64,000 nucleotides of DNA from Streptomyces sp. SW4 (GTDB taxonomy: Bacteria > Actinomycetota > Actinomycetes > Streptomycetales > Streptomycetaceae): the NCBI GenBank assembly GCA_003248315.1, contig QKWM01000004.1, positions 2,108,001 to 2,172,000 of the forward strand, in the 5' to 3' direction. The translations under genes were made by a program, and so were the position numbers. Shown here one piece after another: positions 26,363 through 35,971 of this stretch (its first letter is position 1; every line of letters starts with the position of its first letter). The notes beneath the pieces were generated by a model. That model was not told the origin of the DNA and searched no databases. It saw nothing but the letters and a program-made list of their open reading frames with translations.

Positions 26363-27899
26363 GAGGAGCTGCCCTCCCGCTGGTCGGAGGCGTGCGCGTG
26401 ACGGTGGAGCGCCAGAGACGGCGCGTACCGGCCCGTGGGCACGCACGCGTGGAGGTTGGCGAGGAGCGCGCGGGCCCAGTCGCCGCCGAGCCGGCGGCTC
26501 CACTCCAGCGGGCCCAGCGGGTAGTTGACGCCCAGCCGCATCGCGGTGTCGACGTCCTCCCGGTTCGCCACGCCCTGCGCGACCGCCTCGTGCGCGAGGT
26601 CGACGATCCGGGCGACCGTGCGGGCGACGATCATGCCGGGGACGTCGCCGATGACGCTGACCTTCTTGCCGAGCGCCTGGAACAGGCCGGTGGCCTCCGT
26701 GAGCGTCCGCGCGGAGGTCGGCCCGGAGGCGGCCAGGGCGACGCGGGTGGCCCGGCGGTAGTCCAGCGCGAGGTCGAAGTGGACGACGTCGCCGGACTCC
26801 GCGCAGGTCCGCCCGTCCGTGAGCGTCAGCCGGCCGCCGCCGGGCAGGCGCAGGCCCGCGCCCCCGGCCGCCTCCTCCGGGGCGCCGTCGGCCGTCTCCT
26901 TCTCCCGCACCTCGATGCCGGCCTCGCGGATCAGCGCGAGCAGCTCGGCCGCGGGGCCCAGGCCGCCCTCGACGACGACGTACGCGGGCGCCTCGGCCGC
27001 GTCGGCGGTGTGCGGGGCGGGCCGCTCGGCGCCGTCGCGGTAGTCGTACCAGCCCTGCCCGTTCTTGCGGCCGAGGCGGCCGGACTCCACCAGGCGTCGC
27101 TGGGCGAGCGAGGGCGTGAAGCGCACGTCCTGGAAGAAGGACTGCCACACGGAGTGCGTGACGGACTCGTTGACGTCCTGCCCGATGAGGTCGGTCAGCT
27201 CGAAGGCGCCCATCCGGAAGCCGCCCGACTCGCGGAGCACGGCGTCGATCGTGGCCGGGTCGGCGCCCCGGTCCTCGTAGACCGCGAAGGCCTCGGCGTA
27301 GAACGGCCGGGCGATGCGGTTGACGATGAACCCCGGGTGTCGGCGCAGGCGACCGGCGTCTTGCCCCAGGCGCGGGCCGTCTCGTACGCGCGCGTGGCCG
27401 CGGCGGGGTCGGTGGCGAACCCGGAGACCACCTCCACCAGCGGCAGCAGCGGGGCGGGGTTGAAGAAGTGCAGTCCGACGAAGCGGCCCGGGACGCGCAG
27501 GGCGCCGCCGATGGCGGTGACGGACAGGGAGGAGGTGTTGGTGGCGAGCAGGCAGTCGTCGGCCACGACGTCCTCCAGCTCGCGGAACAGCTCCTGCTTG
27601 ACCTCCAGCCGCTCGAGGACCGCTTCGACGACCAGTGCGCAGCCGGCGAGGCCGGCGGGTGCGTCGACGGGCTCCAGGCGGGCGCGGGCGGCGTCCCGGT
27701 CGGCGGCGGTGAGCCGCTCCTTCTCGACGAGCCGGTCGAGCCGGGCGCCGATCGTCTCGGCGGCCTCCCGGGCGCGTCCCGGCACGGCGTCGTAGAGGCG
27801 TACGGGGTGGCCCGCGACCAGCGCCACCTGGGCGATGCCCTGGCCCATCGTGCCGGTTCCGACGACGGCCACGGGGCTGCTGAGGTCGAGTGCTGTCAT
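26359..27899 (-). CDS. Two-domain 3-hydroxyacyl-CoA dehydrogenase (PaaH/PaaC-like)
   Basis: This NAD-dependent dehydrogenase would oxidise 3-hydroxyadipyl-CoA in phenylacetate breakdown. The Rossmann motif VAVVGTGTMGQGIAQVALVA opens the protein, followed by CLLATNTSSLSVTAIGG and the signature HFFNPAPLLPLVEVVSG. The first C-terminal domain contains PGFIVNRIARPFYAEAF; after a linker a second, similar C-terminal domain follows (VPGMIVARTVARIVDLAHEA, GVNYPLGPLEW). The duplicated 513-residue form is typical of paa-linked enzymes. It leads an operon with tetR. Operator copy 2 lies 57 nt upstream of its ATG. One frame change near 27340 (1541 nt, one lost base). Confidence 0.88.
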
Positions 27900-27922
27900 G
27901 TGCGCGATCCTCCCGCACGAGG

Positions 27923-27969
27923 TTTTCCACAGATGCGGCGGACCCCCTTGTCCCGACCGATCGTTCGGT
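27923..27969. promoter_or_regulatory. Operator copy 2 and a DnaA-box-like 9-mer between the dehydrogenase and paaN genes
   Basis: ACCGATCGTTCGGT at 27956-27969 is the exact reverse complement of the paaA operator at 33240. It lies between two divergent genes and can control both. TTTTCCACA at 27923-27931 is one base from a DnaA box. A TACTCT/TAACTC element just right of the operator could be the -10 of paaN. Confidence 0.7.
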
Positions 27970-28084
27970 TACTCTAACTCTGTCCGGCTGTTCCCGCCCA
28001 GGTTTCTGCCAGGTCTCCATATGCCCAGGTCATGAGCTCGACGAGGAGCTCTTGAGACCTCTTGAGACGAGGAGTTGGTCCCGC

Positions 28085-29775
28085 ATGGCCGCCGATCTCA
28101 CCGCGCACGCACTGACCGCCAAGCACCGGCCCACCCTCGACCAGGCGCTGGAAGCGATCCGCACGCGCGCGTACTGGTCCCCGCACCCGGAGCACCCCAA
28201 GGCCTACGGGGAGAACGGCAGCCTGGACATGGCGGCGGGCAAGGCCGCGTTCGACGCGCTGCTCGGCACCCGCCTCGACCTCGGCCAGCCCGGCACGGAC
28301 GACTGGGTCGGCGGCGAGATCTCCCCGTACGGCATCGAGCTGGGCGTGACGTACCCGCACGCGGATCTCGACGTGCTGCTGCCGGCCATGCGCTCGGGCA
28401 TGCGCGCGTGGCGGGACGCGGGCCCCGAGCTGCGGGCCATGGTCTGCCTGGAGATCCTCAAGCGCATCAGCGACCGGACGCACGAGTTCGCCCACGCCGT
28501 CATGCACACCTCCGGCCAGGCCTTCATGATGGCGTTCCAGGCCGGCGGCCCCACGCCCAGGACCGCGGCCTGGAAGCGGTGGCGTACGCGTACGTGGAGC
28601 AGTCCCGCACCCCCGACGTCGCCGAGTGGACCAAGCCGCAGGGCAAGCGCGACCCGCTGGCGCTGACCAAGCGGTTCACACCGGTCCCGCGCGGCATCGG
28701 CCTGGTGATCGGCTGTAACACCTTCCCGACGTGGAACGGCTACCCGGGCCTGTTCGCCTCCCTCGCCACGGGCAACGCGGTCCTGGTCAAGCCCCACCCG
28801 CGCGCGGTGCTGCCGCTCGCGCTCACCGTGCAGGTGGCCCGCGAGGTGCTCGCGGAGGCCGGTTTCGACCCCAACCTGGTCGCGCTGGCCGCCGAGCGGC
28901 CCGGCGAGGGCATCGCCAAGGCCCTGGCCACCCGCCCGGAGATCCGGATCATCGACTACACCGGCTCCACCGAGTTCGGCGACTGGCTGGAGGCCAACGC
29001 CCGCCAGGCCCAGGTCTTCACCGAGAAGGCCGGCGTCAACACGGTCGTGGTCGAGTCGACCGACGACTACCGGGGCATGCTGGCCAACCTGGCGTTCTCC
29101 CTGTCGCTGTACAGCGGCCAGATGTGCACCACCCCGCAGAACCTGCTCATCCCCCGCGACGGCATCCGCACCGACCAGGGCCCCAAGACCTTCGACGAGG
29201 TGACCGCCGACCTGGCCAAGGCCGTCGACGGCCTCCTCGGCGACGACGCGCGGGCGAACGCCCTGCTCGGCGCGATCGTCAACCCGGACGTCAAGGCCCG
29301 CCTGGAGGCCGCCGCCGGCCTCGGCGAGGTCGCCCTCGCCTCCCGCGCGGTGCCGAACCCCGAGTTCCCGGACGCCGTCGTACGCACCCCGGTGATCGTG
29401 AAGCTGGACGGCGCCAAGCCGGACGACGAGGCCGCCTACATGAGCGAGTGCTTCGGCCCCGTCTCCTTCGCGGTGGCGGTGGACTCGGCGGCCGACGCGA
29501 TGGAGCTGCTGCGCCGCAGCATCCGTGAGAAGGGCGCCATGACGGTGGGCGCCTACACCACCGACGCCGAGGTCGAGCGGGCCGTCGAGGAGGTCTGCCT
29601 GGAGGAGGCCGCCCAGCTGTCGCTCAACCTCACGGGCGGGGTGTACGTCAACCAGACGGCCGCCTTCTCCGACTTCCACGGCTCCGGCGGCAACCCGGCG
29701 GCCAACGCGGCCCTCACGGACGGCGCGTTCGTCGCCAACCGCTTCCGGGTGGTCGAGGTCCGCCGGGAGGCGTAG
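28085..29775 (+). CDS. paaN: PaaN-type aldehyde dehydrogenase (phenylacetate degradation)
   Basis: This is a 564-residue protein of the PaaN branch of the aldehyde dehydrogenase superfamily. The N-terminal 170 residues are PaaN-specific (KHRPTLDQALEAIRTRAYWS, HPKAYGENGS). The core has PVPRGIGLVIGCNTFPTWNG, the NAD-binding IIDYTGSTEFGDWLE, the glutamate in VFTEKAGVNTVVVES, and the catalytic cysteine in SLYSGQMCTTPQNLLI. In phenylacetate pathways such enzymes oxidise the ring-cleaved semialdehyde; no hydratase domain like that of PaaZ is fused. ATG at 28085. One frame change near 28555 (1691 nt, one lost base). Confidence 0.9.
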
Positions 29776-29794
29776 CCCGGACGCCGGCCGGGCT
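29774..29794. terminator. Short hairpin between convergent genes
   Basis: AGCCCGG and CCGGGCT form a 7-bp stem with a 7-nt loop in the 18-nt gap between paaN and the methyltransferase gene; its ends touch both stop codons. Confidence 0.5.
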
Positions 29795-30558
29795 CACCGG
29801 CCCTGGGGCACGTGCGCAGCGCCCCCGGTGACGCTCCAGTGGTACAGCGTCATGGCGACACTGGTCGCGAGGTTGTAGCTGGAGACCTGGGGGCGCATCG
29901 GCAGGGCCACCAGATGGTCGGCCCGCGCGCGCAGCTCGCGGGAGAGCCCGCTGCGCTCCGATCCGAACGCGAGCAGCGCGTCGTCCGGCAGCTTCAGCCG
30001 GCGGATGTCCTCGCCCTCCGGATCCAGGGCGTACACCGGCCCGGCCGGCAGGTCCTCGACGTCCAGCCGCTCGACGGTGGTCGCGAAGTGCAGTCCCGCC
30101 CCGCCGCGCACCACCGTGGGATGCCAGGGGTCGAGGGTGCCGGTGGTGACCACGCCGGTCACGCCGAAGCCGGCGGCGAGGCGGATCACGGCGCCCGCGT
30201 TGCCGAGGTTGCGCGGGTTGTCGAGGACCACGACGGGCGCGGTGCGCGGGGTGCGCGCAAGCTGCCGCAGCCCCGCCTCGCGGGCGGGCCGCACGGCCAG
30301 GGCGGCCACGCCGGTGGGGTGCGGGCGCGGCACACAGGAGGCGTACACCTGCTCCGGGACCTCGGTCAGCAGGCCCTCCAGCCGCTCCCGCACGTCCGGC
30401 GCCAGTTCCTCGGCGAGGGCGAGCGCGGCCGCGCGGTCGGTGGTGACGGCCATGGGGACCTCGGCGCCGAAGCGCAGGGCGTGCTTGAGGGCATGGAAGC
30501 CGTCGAGCAGCACCCCGGTGGCGGCGATCCGCCGCCAGCCGGTCACGGGGTCGGTCAT
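29794..30558 (-). CDS. TrmH/SpoU-family RNA 2'-O-methyltransferase
   Basis: This is an intact 254-residue SPOUT methyltransferase. It has an N-terminal substrate-binding domain (LLDGFHALKHALRFGAEVPM) and the trefoil-knot domain with motif 1 VVLDNPRNLGNAGAVIRLAA, motif 2 LLAFGSERSGLSRELRA, and motif 3 LPMRPQVSSYNLATSVAMTL. The motif 3 form SSYNLATSVA differs from the usual SLNVS(V/A)A, so the target RNA may be unusual. It is last in an operon with the HTTM and DUF5819 genes; the HTTM stop and this ATG overlap once a lost base in the HTTM gene is restored. Confidence 0.88.
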   Translation of the reverse strand: MTDPVTGWRRIAATGVLLDGFHALKHALRFGAEVPMAVTTDRAAALALAEELAPDVRERLEGLLTEVPEQVYASCVPRPHPTGVAALAVRPAREAGLRQLARTPRTAPVVVLDNPRNLGNAGAVIRLAAGFGVTGVVTTGTLDPWHPTVVRGGAGLHFATTVERLDVEDLPAGPVYALDPEGEDIRRLKLPDDALLAFGSERSGLSRELRARADHLVALPMRPQVSSYNLATSVAMTLYHWSVTGGAAHVPQGR

Positions 30559-31855
30559 GCCGGGAAGCCTACGTGTCTGCCGTCGGCGCCCTCGGAGTCC
30601 GCGGTGGCCGATGCGCCCGATGCGCCCGATGCCGGCGATGCCCCTGAGGCACCCGAGGCGGTCCGGCCCCCTCCGCGCCGTTCCCGCCCCGCTGCGCGGG
30701 CACGCCCGCGGGCTTCCGGCGCCGCGGCAGCCGCCCGCGCGCGCGGGTCGCCCAGCCGCCCAGCCGGCGCAGGAAGGACGTCGGCAGGAACACGGCGTCG
30801 GCCGCGATCATCGCCAGCGAGAAGAACGGCAGCCCGAGGACGACCGCGATCGCGGCGTGCTCGACCATCATCACGGCCAGCAGGACGTTCTTGACCCGCC
30901 GGTTGAACAGCGTGAACGGGAAGGCGACCTGGGCGGCCACGGTGCCGTAGGTGATGAGCATCACCATGGTGCCGCTGGCCGCCAGCAGGTCGGCGAGGGC
31001 GGGCCAGGGGGAGAAGTAGTCCAGGTGGAGCGGGTAGTACACCGCGGTGCCGTCCTGCCAGCGCGAGCCCTGCACCTTGTACCAGCCGGCGGTCGCGTAG
31101 ATCAGACAGGCCTCGGCCATGATCACCAGCAGCGCCCCGTTGTGCACGGTGTTGGCGATCACGTCGAGCAGGATCCGCGGCTCGCGCGTCCGCTCGATGC
31201 GCTGCACGCACCACCACAGGCACTGGGCGGCCCACACCATCCACAGCAGCACCGGCACCAGCCAGTCGCCGTCAAAGCGGTCCGCGAGCGTCACCGTGAG
31301 CAGCACGAACCCGAGCACGCCCCACAGGACGGGGCCGGTCCGGTCCGGCACGTTCTCGCCACGCGCGTGTGCCTCGCGCACCCGCCGGGCCCGGCGCGCG
31401 TCCAGGGACCACACCTGGGCGCAGCGGGTGAAGACCAGGTAGATGCTCATGATGTGCAGCACGTTGTCGCCGCCGTCGCCCATGAAGACGCTGCGGTTCT
31501 GCAACGAGAGCACGCCGACCATGAAGAGCACCGACATGGTGCGGGTGCGCCAGCCGAGCAGCAGCAGCACGCTGCTCAGCACGGCCAGCGCGTAGACGGC
31601 CTCGAACCACGGCCGGCCGTCCCACCACATCAGCGCGGTGAAGGAGCCGTTGTCGGCGACGAGCTGCTGGGCGAGGGTCCAGCTCCACGGACCGTCCGGG
31701 CCGTACAGCTCGTGGCGGTGGGGCAGTTCGCGCAGCAGGAAGAGCAGCCAGGTGGCGCTGAACCCGATGCGGATCACGGCCGTCTGATAGCGGCCGAGCG
31801 GGGCCTCGGTGACGCGGGCGATGGCGCGGGAGACCGCCAGGACGACGCGGTTCAT
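30555..31855 (-). CDS. HTTM-domain polytopic membrane protein (gamma-carboxylase-like)
   Basis: This is a membrane protein of about 430 residues with the HTTM domain, the horizontally transferred transmembrane module related to vitamin K-dependent gamma-glutamyl carboxylase. The family start is seen in YQTAVIRIGFSATWLLFLLR. Helices include AVLSSVLLLLGWRTRTMSVL, VLFMVGVLSLQNRSVFMGDG, VLGFVLLTVTLADRF and FFSLAMIAADAVFL, with the conserved AGWYKVQGSRW. The direct reading stops at 30569; one lost base near 30690 would extend it to 30555, giving ATGA overlap with the next gene and a GASGASPASGASGAS tail. Length 1301 nt agrees. It is coupled to the DUF5819 gene. Activity is unknown. Confidence 0.82.
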
Positions 31856-32962
31856 CCGGCGACTCCTTCCGCCTCGCCGGCCGGGACCGACCACCAGGGC
31901 AGCACCCGGTACTGCGGGCGGTCCGAGACCTTCTCGCGGCTCCAGTCGGGCGGCGGCACGTTCACCGTGCGGGAGCGGAGCTGGACCCGCTCGACGGCGC
32001 CGCCGGGCCCGGCGGCCTCGTTGCGGTCCAGGCGCAGCACCGCGATGCGGCGCAGGTACGTCTCCGACAAGGCGCCGCGCAGGCCCACCGGGCGGTTGTC
32101 GGAGTCGTGGGTGGAGACGAAGAAGTCCCAGGCGCGGCGCAGCTCGTTCTGCTGGGTGTGGCTGGGCACCGGGTTGCCGTCGATGGCCCGGCCGTCCTCG
32201 GCGGACAGGTCGTACCAGCCGGTCGTGCGTATCTCGCCGCCCGCCGTGCGCACCTCGGCGCGGACCTGGACGGCGGTGTTCTGCTGGAGCGGGTTCGGCG
32301 CGAACAGCTTCCAGTTCTGCTCGAACTCCGGGTAGACCCACGCGTCGACGGCCTCGCCGTGCTGCTTGGTCAGGGTGTTGGCCGGTGCGACGTGCAGGAA
32401 GGTCATGCCGAGGTGGACGCAGACGGTGACGGCCACGACGGCGAGCGCGAGCGCCGCACCGACCTGGTAGCGGGGGAGAGGGCGGCGACGCCGGTACGGA
32501 GGTCCGGGGACGGCGCATCGGGGACCGTGCCGTCGGGGGACGGCGCATCGGGGCCCTGCCGTCCGGGGACGGCGCATCGGGGCCGACGGCGTCTGGAGGC
32601 GGGGCACCAGGGGACGCGGCGTCCGGGCCGAAGGGGCCCGGAGCCGGGGCGTCCGTACTCGGGCCGGCGGCCGGCCGCGCATCCGGACCGAGGGCATCCG
32701 GACCCGGAGCGTCCGTACTCGGGCCGGCGGCCGGCCGCGCACCCGGGCCGAGGGCATCCGGGCCGAGGGCATCGGGAGCCGGGGCGTCCGCGGCAGGTGC
32801 TGCGGGGCGGCGGCCCGTGGGCGGGCCGACGGACTCCTGGCCGGCGGACTTCTGGCCGACGGACTCCTGGCCGGCGGACTCCTGCCCGGCGGCGGGTCCG
32901 GGAGGTCCGGCCGGCCGCTCCGGCAGTCGCCGGGCGTCCGGCCCTGTGTCGTACGCGTCCAT
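31852..32962 (-). CDS. DUF5819 membrane-anchored protein with repeat-rich N-terminus
   Basis: The N-terminal 165 residues are disordered and repetitive: GQESVGQ units, then two copies of a PDALGPDARPAAGPSTDAPG block encoded by a 60-bp tandem repeat at 32641-32760. A membrane helix follows (VGAALALAVVAVTVCVHLGM). The extracytoplasmic domain matches DUF5819: WVYPEFEQNWKLFAPNPLQQ is its hallmark, then GWYDLSAEDGRAIDGNPVP and SETYLRRIAVLRLDRN. No function is known. It is the first gene of a coupled operon with the HTTM protein, so the two likely act together. Two frame changes (about 32570 and 32485) fit 1111 nt with two lost bases. Confidence 0.78.
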
Positions 32963-33294
32963 TCCGCCCCGTTCCCCGATTCCGCTCGCTCCGGTCCGTC
33001 TCGCCGCCCGCCTGCCGCCGGACGCCGTGGCGCCCCGCGGGCGCTCCGCTGCGCGGTGTTCGAACGCGAACGGTACTCAGGACCGCCCGCGCCCACAGCC
33101 CCCGGCGGTCACCCGGAGCCGTGGTCCTCGCCACGCCCACCGCGGGGCGCCGTTGTCCACAGGCGGCCCGGCGGTCCCCGGCAGGTTATCCACAGCGGTT
33201 GACACCTTACGGCCCCCGTCGCACCATGAAATCGCACGAACCGAACGATCGGTCGGGAGCACGCTCCGAGACAGCCCAGGTCGAGGGGGACCTC
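32963..33294. promoter_or_regulatory. Divergent promoter region before paaA: DnaA boxes, promoter and operator copy 3
   Basis: No gene lies in these 332 nt. Two exact DnaA-box matches occur at 33153-33161 (TTGTCCACA) and 33186-33194 (TTATCCACA). A TTGACA -35 element at 33199-33204 is followed after 17 nt by a weak -10 (CACCAT, 33222-33227). Operator copy 3, ACCGAACGATCGGT, lies at 33240-33253, just downstream of the expected start point, a position suited to repression. A Shine-Dalgarno (GAGGGGGA) precedes paaA. Confidence 0.65.
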
Positions 33295-34400
33295 ATGGCG
33301 ACAGCAGCCGCGGACCACACGGCCCGCACCCAGGCGCACGGCACGGCGGAGGCCGGCGGCACCCGCGTCGGCACGACCGCGGACCCGTCCGGCGACACCA
33401 CCGCGTACGAGCGCGCCTTCGACGCCGCCGTGGCCGCCGACGAGCGGATCGAGCCCCGTGACTGGATGCCCGACGCCTACCGCGCCACGCTGATCCGGCA
33501 GATCGCCCAGCACGCCCACTCCGAGATCATCGGCATGCAGCCGGAGGCGAACTGGATCACGCGCGCGCCCTCGCTGCGCCGCAAGGCCATCCTGATGGCC
33601 AAGGTCCAGGACGAGGCCGGTCACGGCCTGTATCTGTACAGCGCCGCCGAGACGCTGGGCGTGAGCCGGGACGAGCTGCTCGCCAAGCTCCACTCCGGCC
33701 GCCAGAAGTACTCCTCGATCTTCAACTACCCCACGCTGACCTGGGCCGACGTCGGAGCGATCGGCTGGCTCGTGGACGGCGCCGCGATCACCAACCAGGT
33801 CCCCTGTGCCGGTGCTCCTACGGCCCCTACGCCCGCGCGATGGTCCGCATCTGCAAGGAGGAGTCCTTCCACCAGCGCCAGGGGTACGAGCTGCTGCTCG
33901 CCCTCAGCCGGGGCACCCCCGAACAGCACGCGATGGCGCAGGACGCGGTGGACCGCTGGTGGTGGCCGTCGCTGATGATGTTCGGCCCGCCCGACGACGC
34001 CTCCCAGCACTCGGCCCAGTCGATGGCCTGGAAGATCAAGCGCCACTCGAATGACGAGCTGCGCCAGCGCTTCGTCGACATCTGCGTCCCCCAGGCCGAA
34101 TCCCTCGGCCTCACGCTCCCCGACCCGGAGCTGCGCTGGAACGAGGAGCGGGGGCACTACGACTTCGGCCCGATCGACTGGACCGAGTTCTGGGACGTCC
34201 TCAAGGGCAACGGCCCGTGCAACGAGCAGCGGATCACCCAGCGCCGGCGCGCGCACGACGAAGGCGCGTGGGTCAGGGAGGCCGCCGCGGCCTACGCGGC
34301 CAAGCAGGCCGCCCCGGCTGGCACGACCGCCCCGGCCGCCACGACCGTCACGGCCGGCCCGGCCGAGCACACCGGTGAGCGCGAGGAGGCGCACGCATGA
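33295..34400 (+). CDS. paaA: 1,2-phenylacetyl-CoA epoxidase, catalytic subunit PaaA
   Basis: This is the di-iron catalytic subunit that epoxidises the ring of phenylacetyl-CoA with O2. The ferritin-like fold shows both iron ligand motifs: KVQDEAGHGLYLYSAAE and RICKEESFHQRQGYEL. Other family marks are YPTLTWADVGAIGWLVDGAA and WRWWWPSLMMFGPPDD-like residues (DRWWWPSLMMFGPPDD). It has a roughly 40-residue Ala/Thr-rich N-terminal extension and a Pro/Thr/Ala-rich tail. ATG at 33295. One frame change near 33815 (1106 nt, one lost base). It starts the paaABCDE operon, overlapping paaB by 4 nt. Confidence 0.95.
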
Positions 34401-34683
34401 GCACGACCGACTGGCCCCTGTGGGAGGTCTTCGTCCGTTCCCGGCGCGGCCTCGCCCACACCCACGCCGGCAGCCTGCACGCCCCGGACGCCCAGCTGGC
34501 CCTGCGCAACGCCCGGGACCTGTACACCCGCCGCGGCGAGGGCGTCTCCCTGTGGGTGGTCCCGTCGTCCGCGATCACCGCGTCCTCCCCCGACGAGAAG
34601 GACCCGTTCTTCGAGCCGGCCGCCGACAAGCCGTACCGGCACCCGACGTTCTACGAGATCCCGAGGGGGTGCAGCACCTGTGA
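34397..34683 (+). CDS. paaB: Phenylacetyl-CoA epoxidase subunit PaaB
   Basis: This is a small structural subunit of about 95 residues, required for epoxidase assembly. WPLWEVFVRSRRGLAHTHAG, AQLALRNARDLYTRRGEGVS and FEPAADKPYRHPTFYEIP are characteristic. One base is lost in the last codons (near 34665); with it restored the protein ends EGVQHL and its TGA overlaps the GTG of paaC. Read directly, the frame would run on falsely. Length 287 nt agrees with one missing base. Confidence 0.95.
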
Positions 34684-35414
34684 CGACGCCCACGGCCCGC
34701 GACGCCCTGCCCACGACGGCCGCCCTCGCCCTCGGCGACGACGCACTGGTGCTCTCCCACCGCCTCGGCGAGTGGGCAGGTCACGCCCCGGTGCTGGAGG
34801 AGGAGGTCGCCCTCGCCAACATCGCCCTCGACCTGCTCGGCCAGGCGCGCGTCCTGCTGTCGTCGGCCGGCGACGAGGACGAGCTGGCCTTCCTCCGCGA
34901 GGAGCGCGCCTTCCGCAACCTCCAGCTGGTGGAGCAGCCCAACGGCGACTTCGCCCACACCATCGCCCGCCAGCTGTACTTCTCCGTCTACCAGCACCTG
35001 CTCCACACCGAACTGGCCGCGGGCGACGGCCCCTTCGCGCCGCTGGCCGGCAAGGCCGTCAAGGAGGTCGCCTACCACCGCGACCACGCCGAGCAGTGGA
35101 CGCTGCGCCTCGGCGACGGCACACAGGAGAGCCACGAGCGGATGCAGCGGGCCTGCGACGCGCTGTGGCGGTTCACCGGCGAGATGTTCCAGCCGGTGGA
35201 GGGACTCGACGTCGACTGGGCGGCGCTGGAGGCGGCCTGGCTCGAGAGCGTCGGGGACGTGCTGCGCCGCGCCACCCTGACCGTGCCCGAGGGCCCGCGG
35301 AAGGGCGCCTGGGCGGCGGGCGCCGGACGCCAGGGCCTGCACACGGAGCCGTTCGGCCGGATGCTCGCCGAGATGCAGCACCTGCACCGCAGCCACCCGG
35401 GGGCGACATGGTGA
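34680..35414 (+). CDS. paaC: Phenylacetyl-CoA epoxidase subunit PaaC
   Basis: This is the non-catalytic ferritin-like partner of PaaA; the two form the heart of the epoxidase. The 244 residues are intact, with LSHRLGEWAGHAPVLEEEVA, ANIALDLLGQARVLL, QPNGDFAHTIARQLYFSVYQ and VAYHRDHAEQWTLRLGDG as family marks. The start is GTG at 34680, overlapping the paaB stop; its end overlaps the paaD start by 7 nt. It lacks the full iron ligand set of PaaA, as expected. Confidence 0.95.
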   Translation: MTTPTARDALPTTAALALGDDALVLSHRLGEWAGHAPVLEEEVALANIALDLLGQARVLLSSAGDEDELAFLREERAFRNLQLVEQPNGDFAHTIARQLYFSVYQHLLHTELAAGDGPFAPLAGKAVKEVAYHRDHAEQWTLRLGDGTQESHERMQRACDALWRFTGEMFQPVEGLDVDWAALEAAWLESVGDVLRRATLTVPEGPRKGAWAAGAGRQGLHTEPFGRMLAEMQHLHRSHPGATW

Positions 35415-35971
35415 CGCCGACCCCGCTGGAAGCGGAGCTGCTGGAGATCGCCGGCGCGGTGCCCGACCCCGAGCTGCCCGTGCTCACCCTGCGCGAGCTG
35501 GGTGTCGTCCGGGCGGTGCACGCCCACGGCCCCGAGGCCGTCGAGGTGGAGCTGACCCCGACGTACACCGGGTGCCCCGCGATCGAGGCGATGTCCCTCG
35601 ACATAGAGCGGGCGCTGCGCGAGCACGGCGTGCGGGACGTCTCCGTGCGCACGGTGCTCGCACCCGCCTGGTCGACGGACGACATCACCGACGAGGGCCG
35701 CGAGAAGCTCCGGCGGTTCGGGATCGCCCCGCCGCGCGTGCGTCACCGGGAGGGACCCGTGACCGTGTCCCTCGGTCCGACCCACACCCGCCCGGCGGGC
35801 GTCCGGCCGGAGACGGCGACCGCGTCCGACCCGGCCCAGGACCCCGTGTGCTGCCCCCACTGCGGGTCCGCCGACACGGAGTTGCTCAGCCGGTTCTCCT
35901 CGACCGCCTGCAAGGCGCTGCGCCGGTGCCTGGCCTGCCGGGAACCCTTCGACCACTTCAAGGAGTTGTGA
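35408..35971 (+). CDS. paaD: Phenylacetate degradation protein PaaD (MIP18/DUF59 plus zinc-ribbon)
   Basis: This is an iron-sulfur assembly factor for the epoxidase system. The N-terminal MIP18/SufT-like domain carries VPDPELPVLTLRELGVVRAV and TPTYTGCPAIEAMSLDIERA with the reactive cysteine. The C-terminal zinc-ribbon has four cysteines, CPHC and CLAC, then ends EPFDHFKEL. It is intact at 187 residues. TGATG overlap with paaE. Confidence 0.94.
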   Translation: MVTPTPLEAELLEIAGAVPDPELPVLTLRELGVVRAVHAHGPEAVEVELTPTYTGCPAIEAMSLDIERALREHGVRDVSVRTVLAPAWSTDDITDEGREKLRRFGIAPPRVRHREGPVTVSLGPTHTRPAGVRPETATASDPAQDPVCCPHCGSADTELLSRFSSTACKALRRCLACREPFDHFKEL

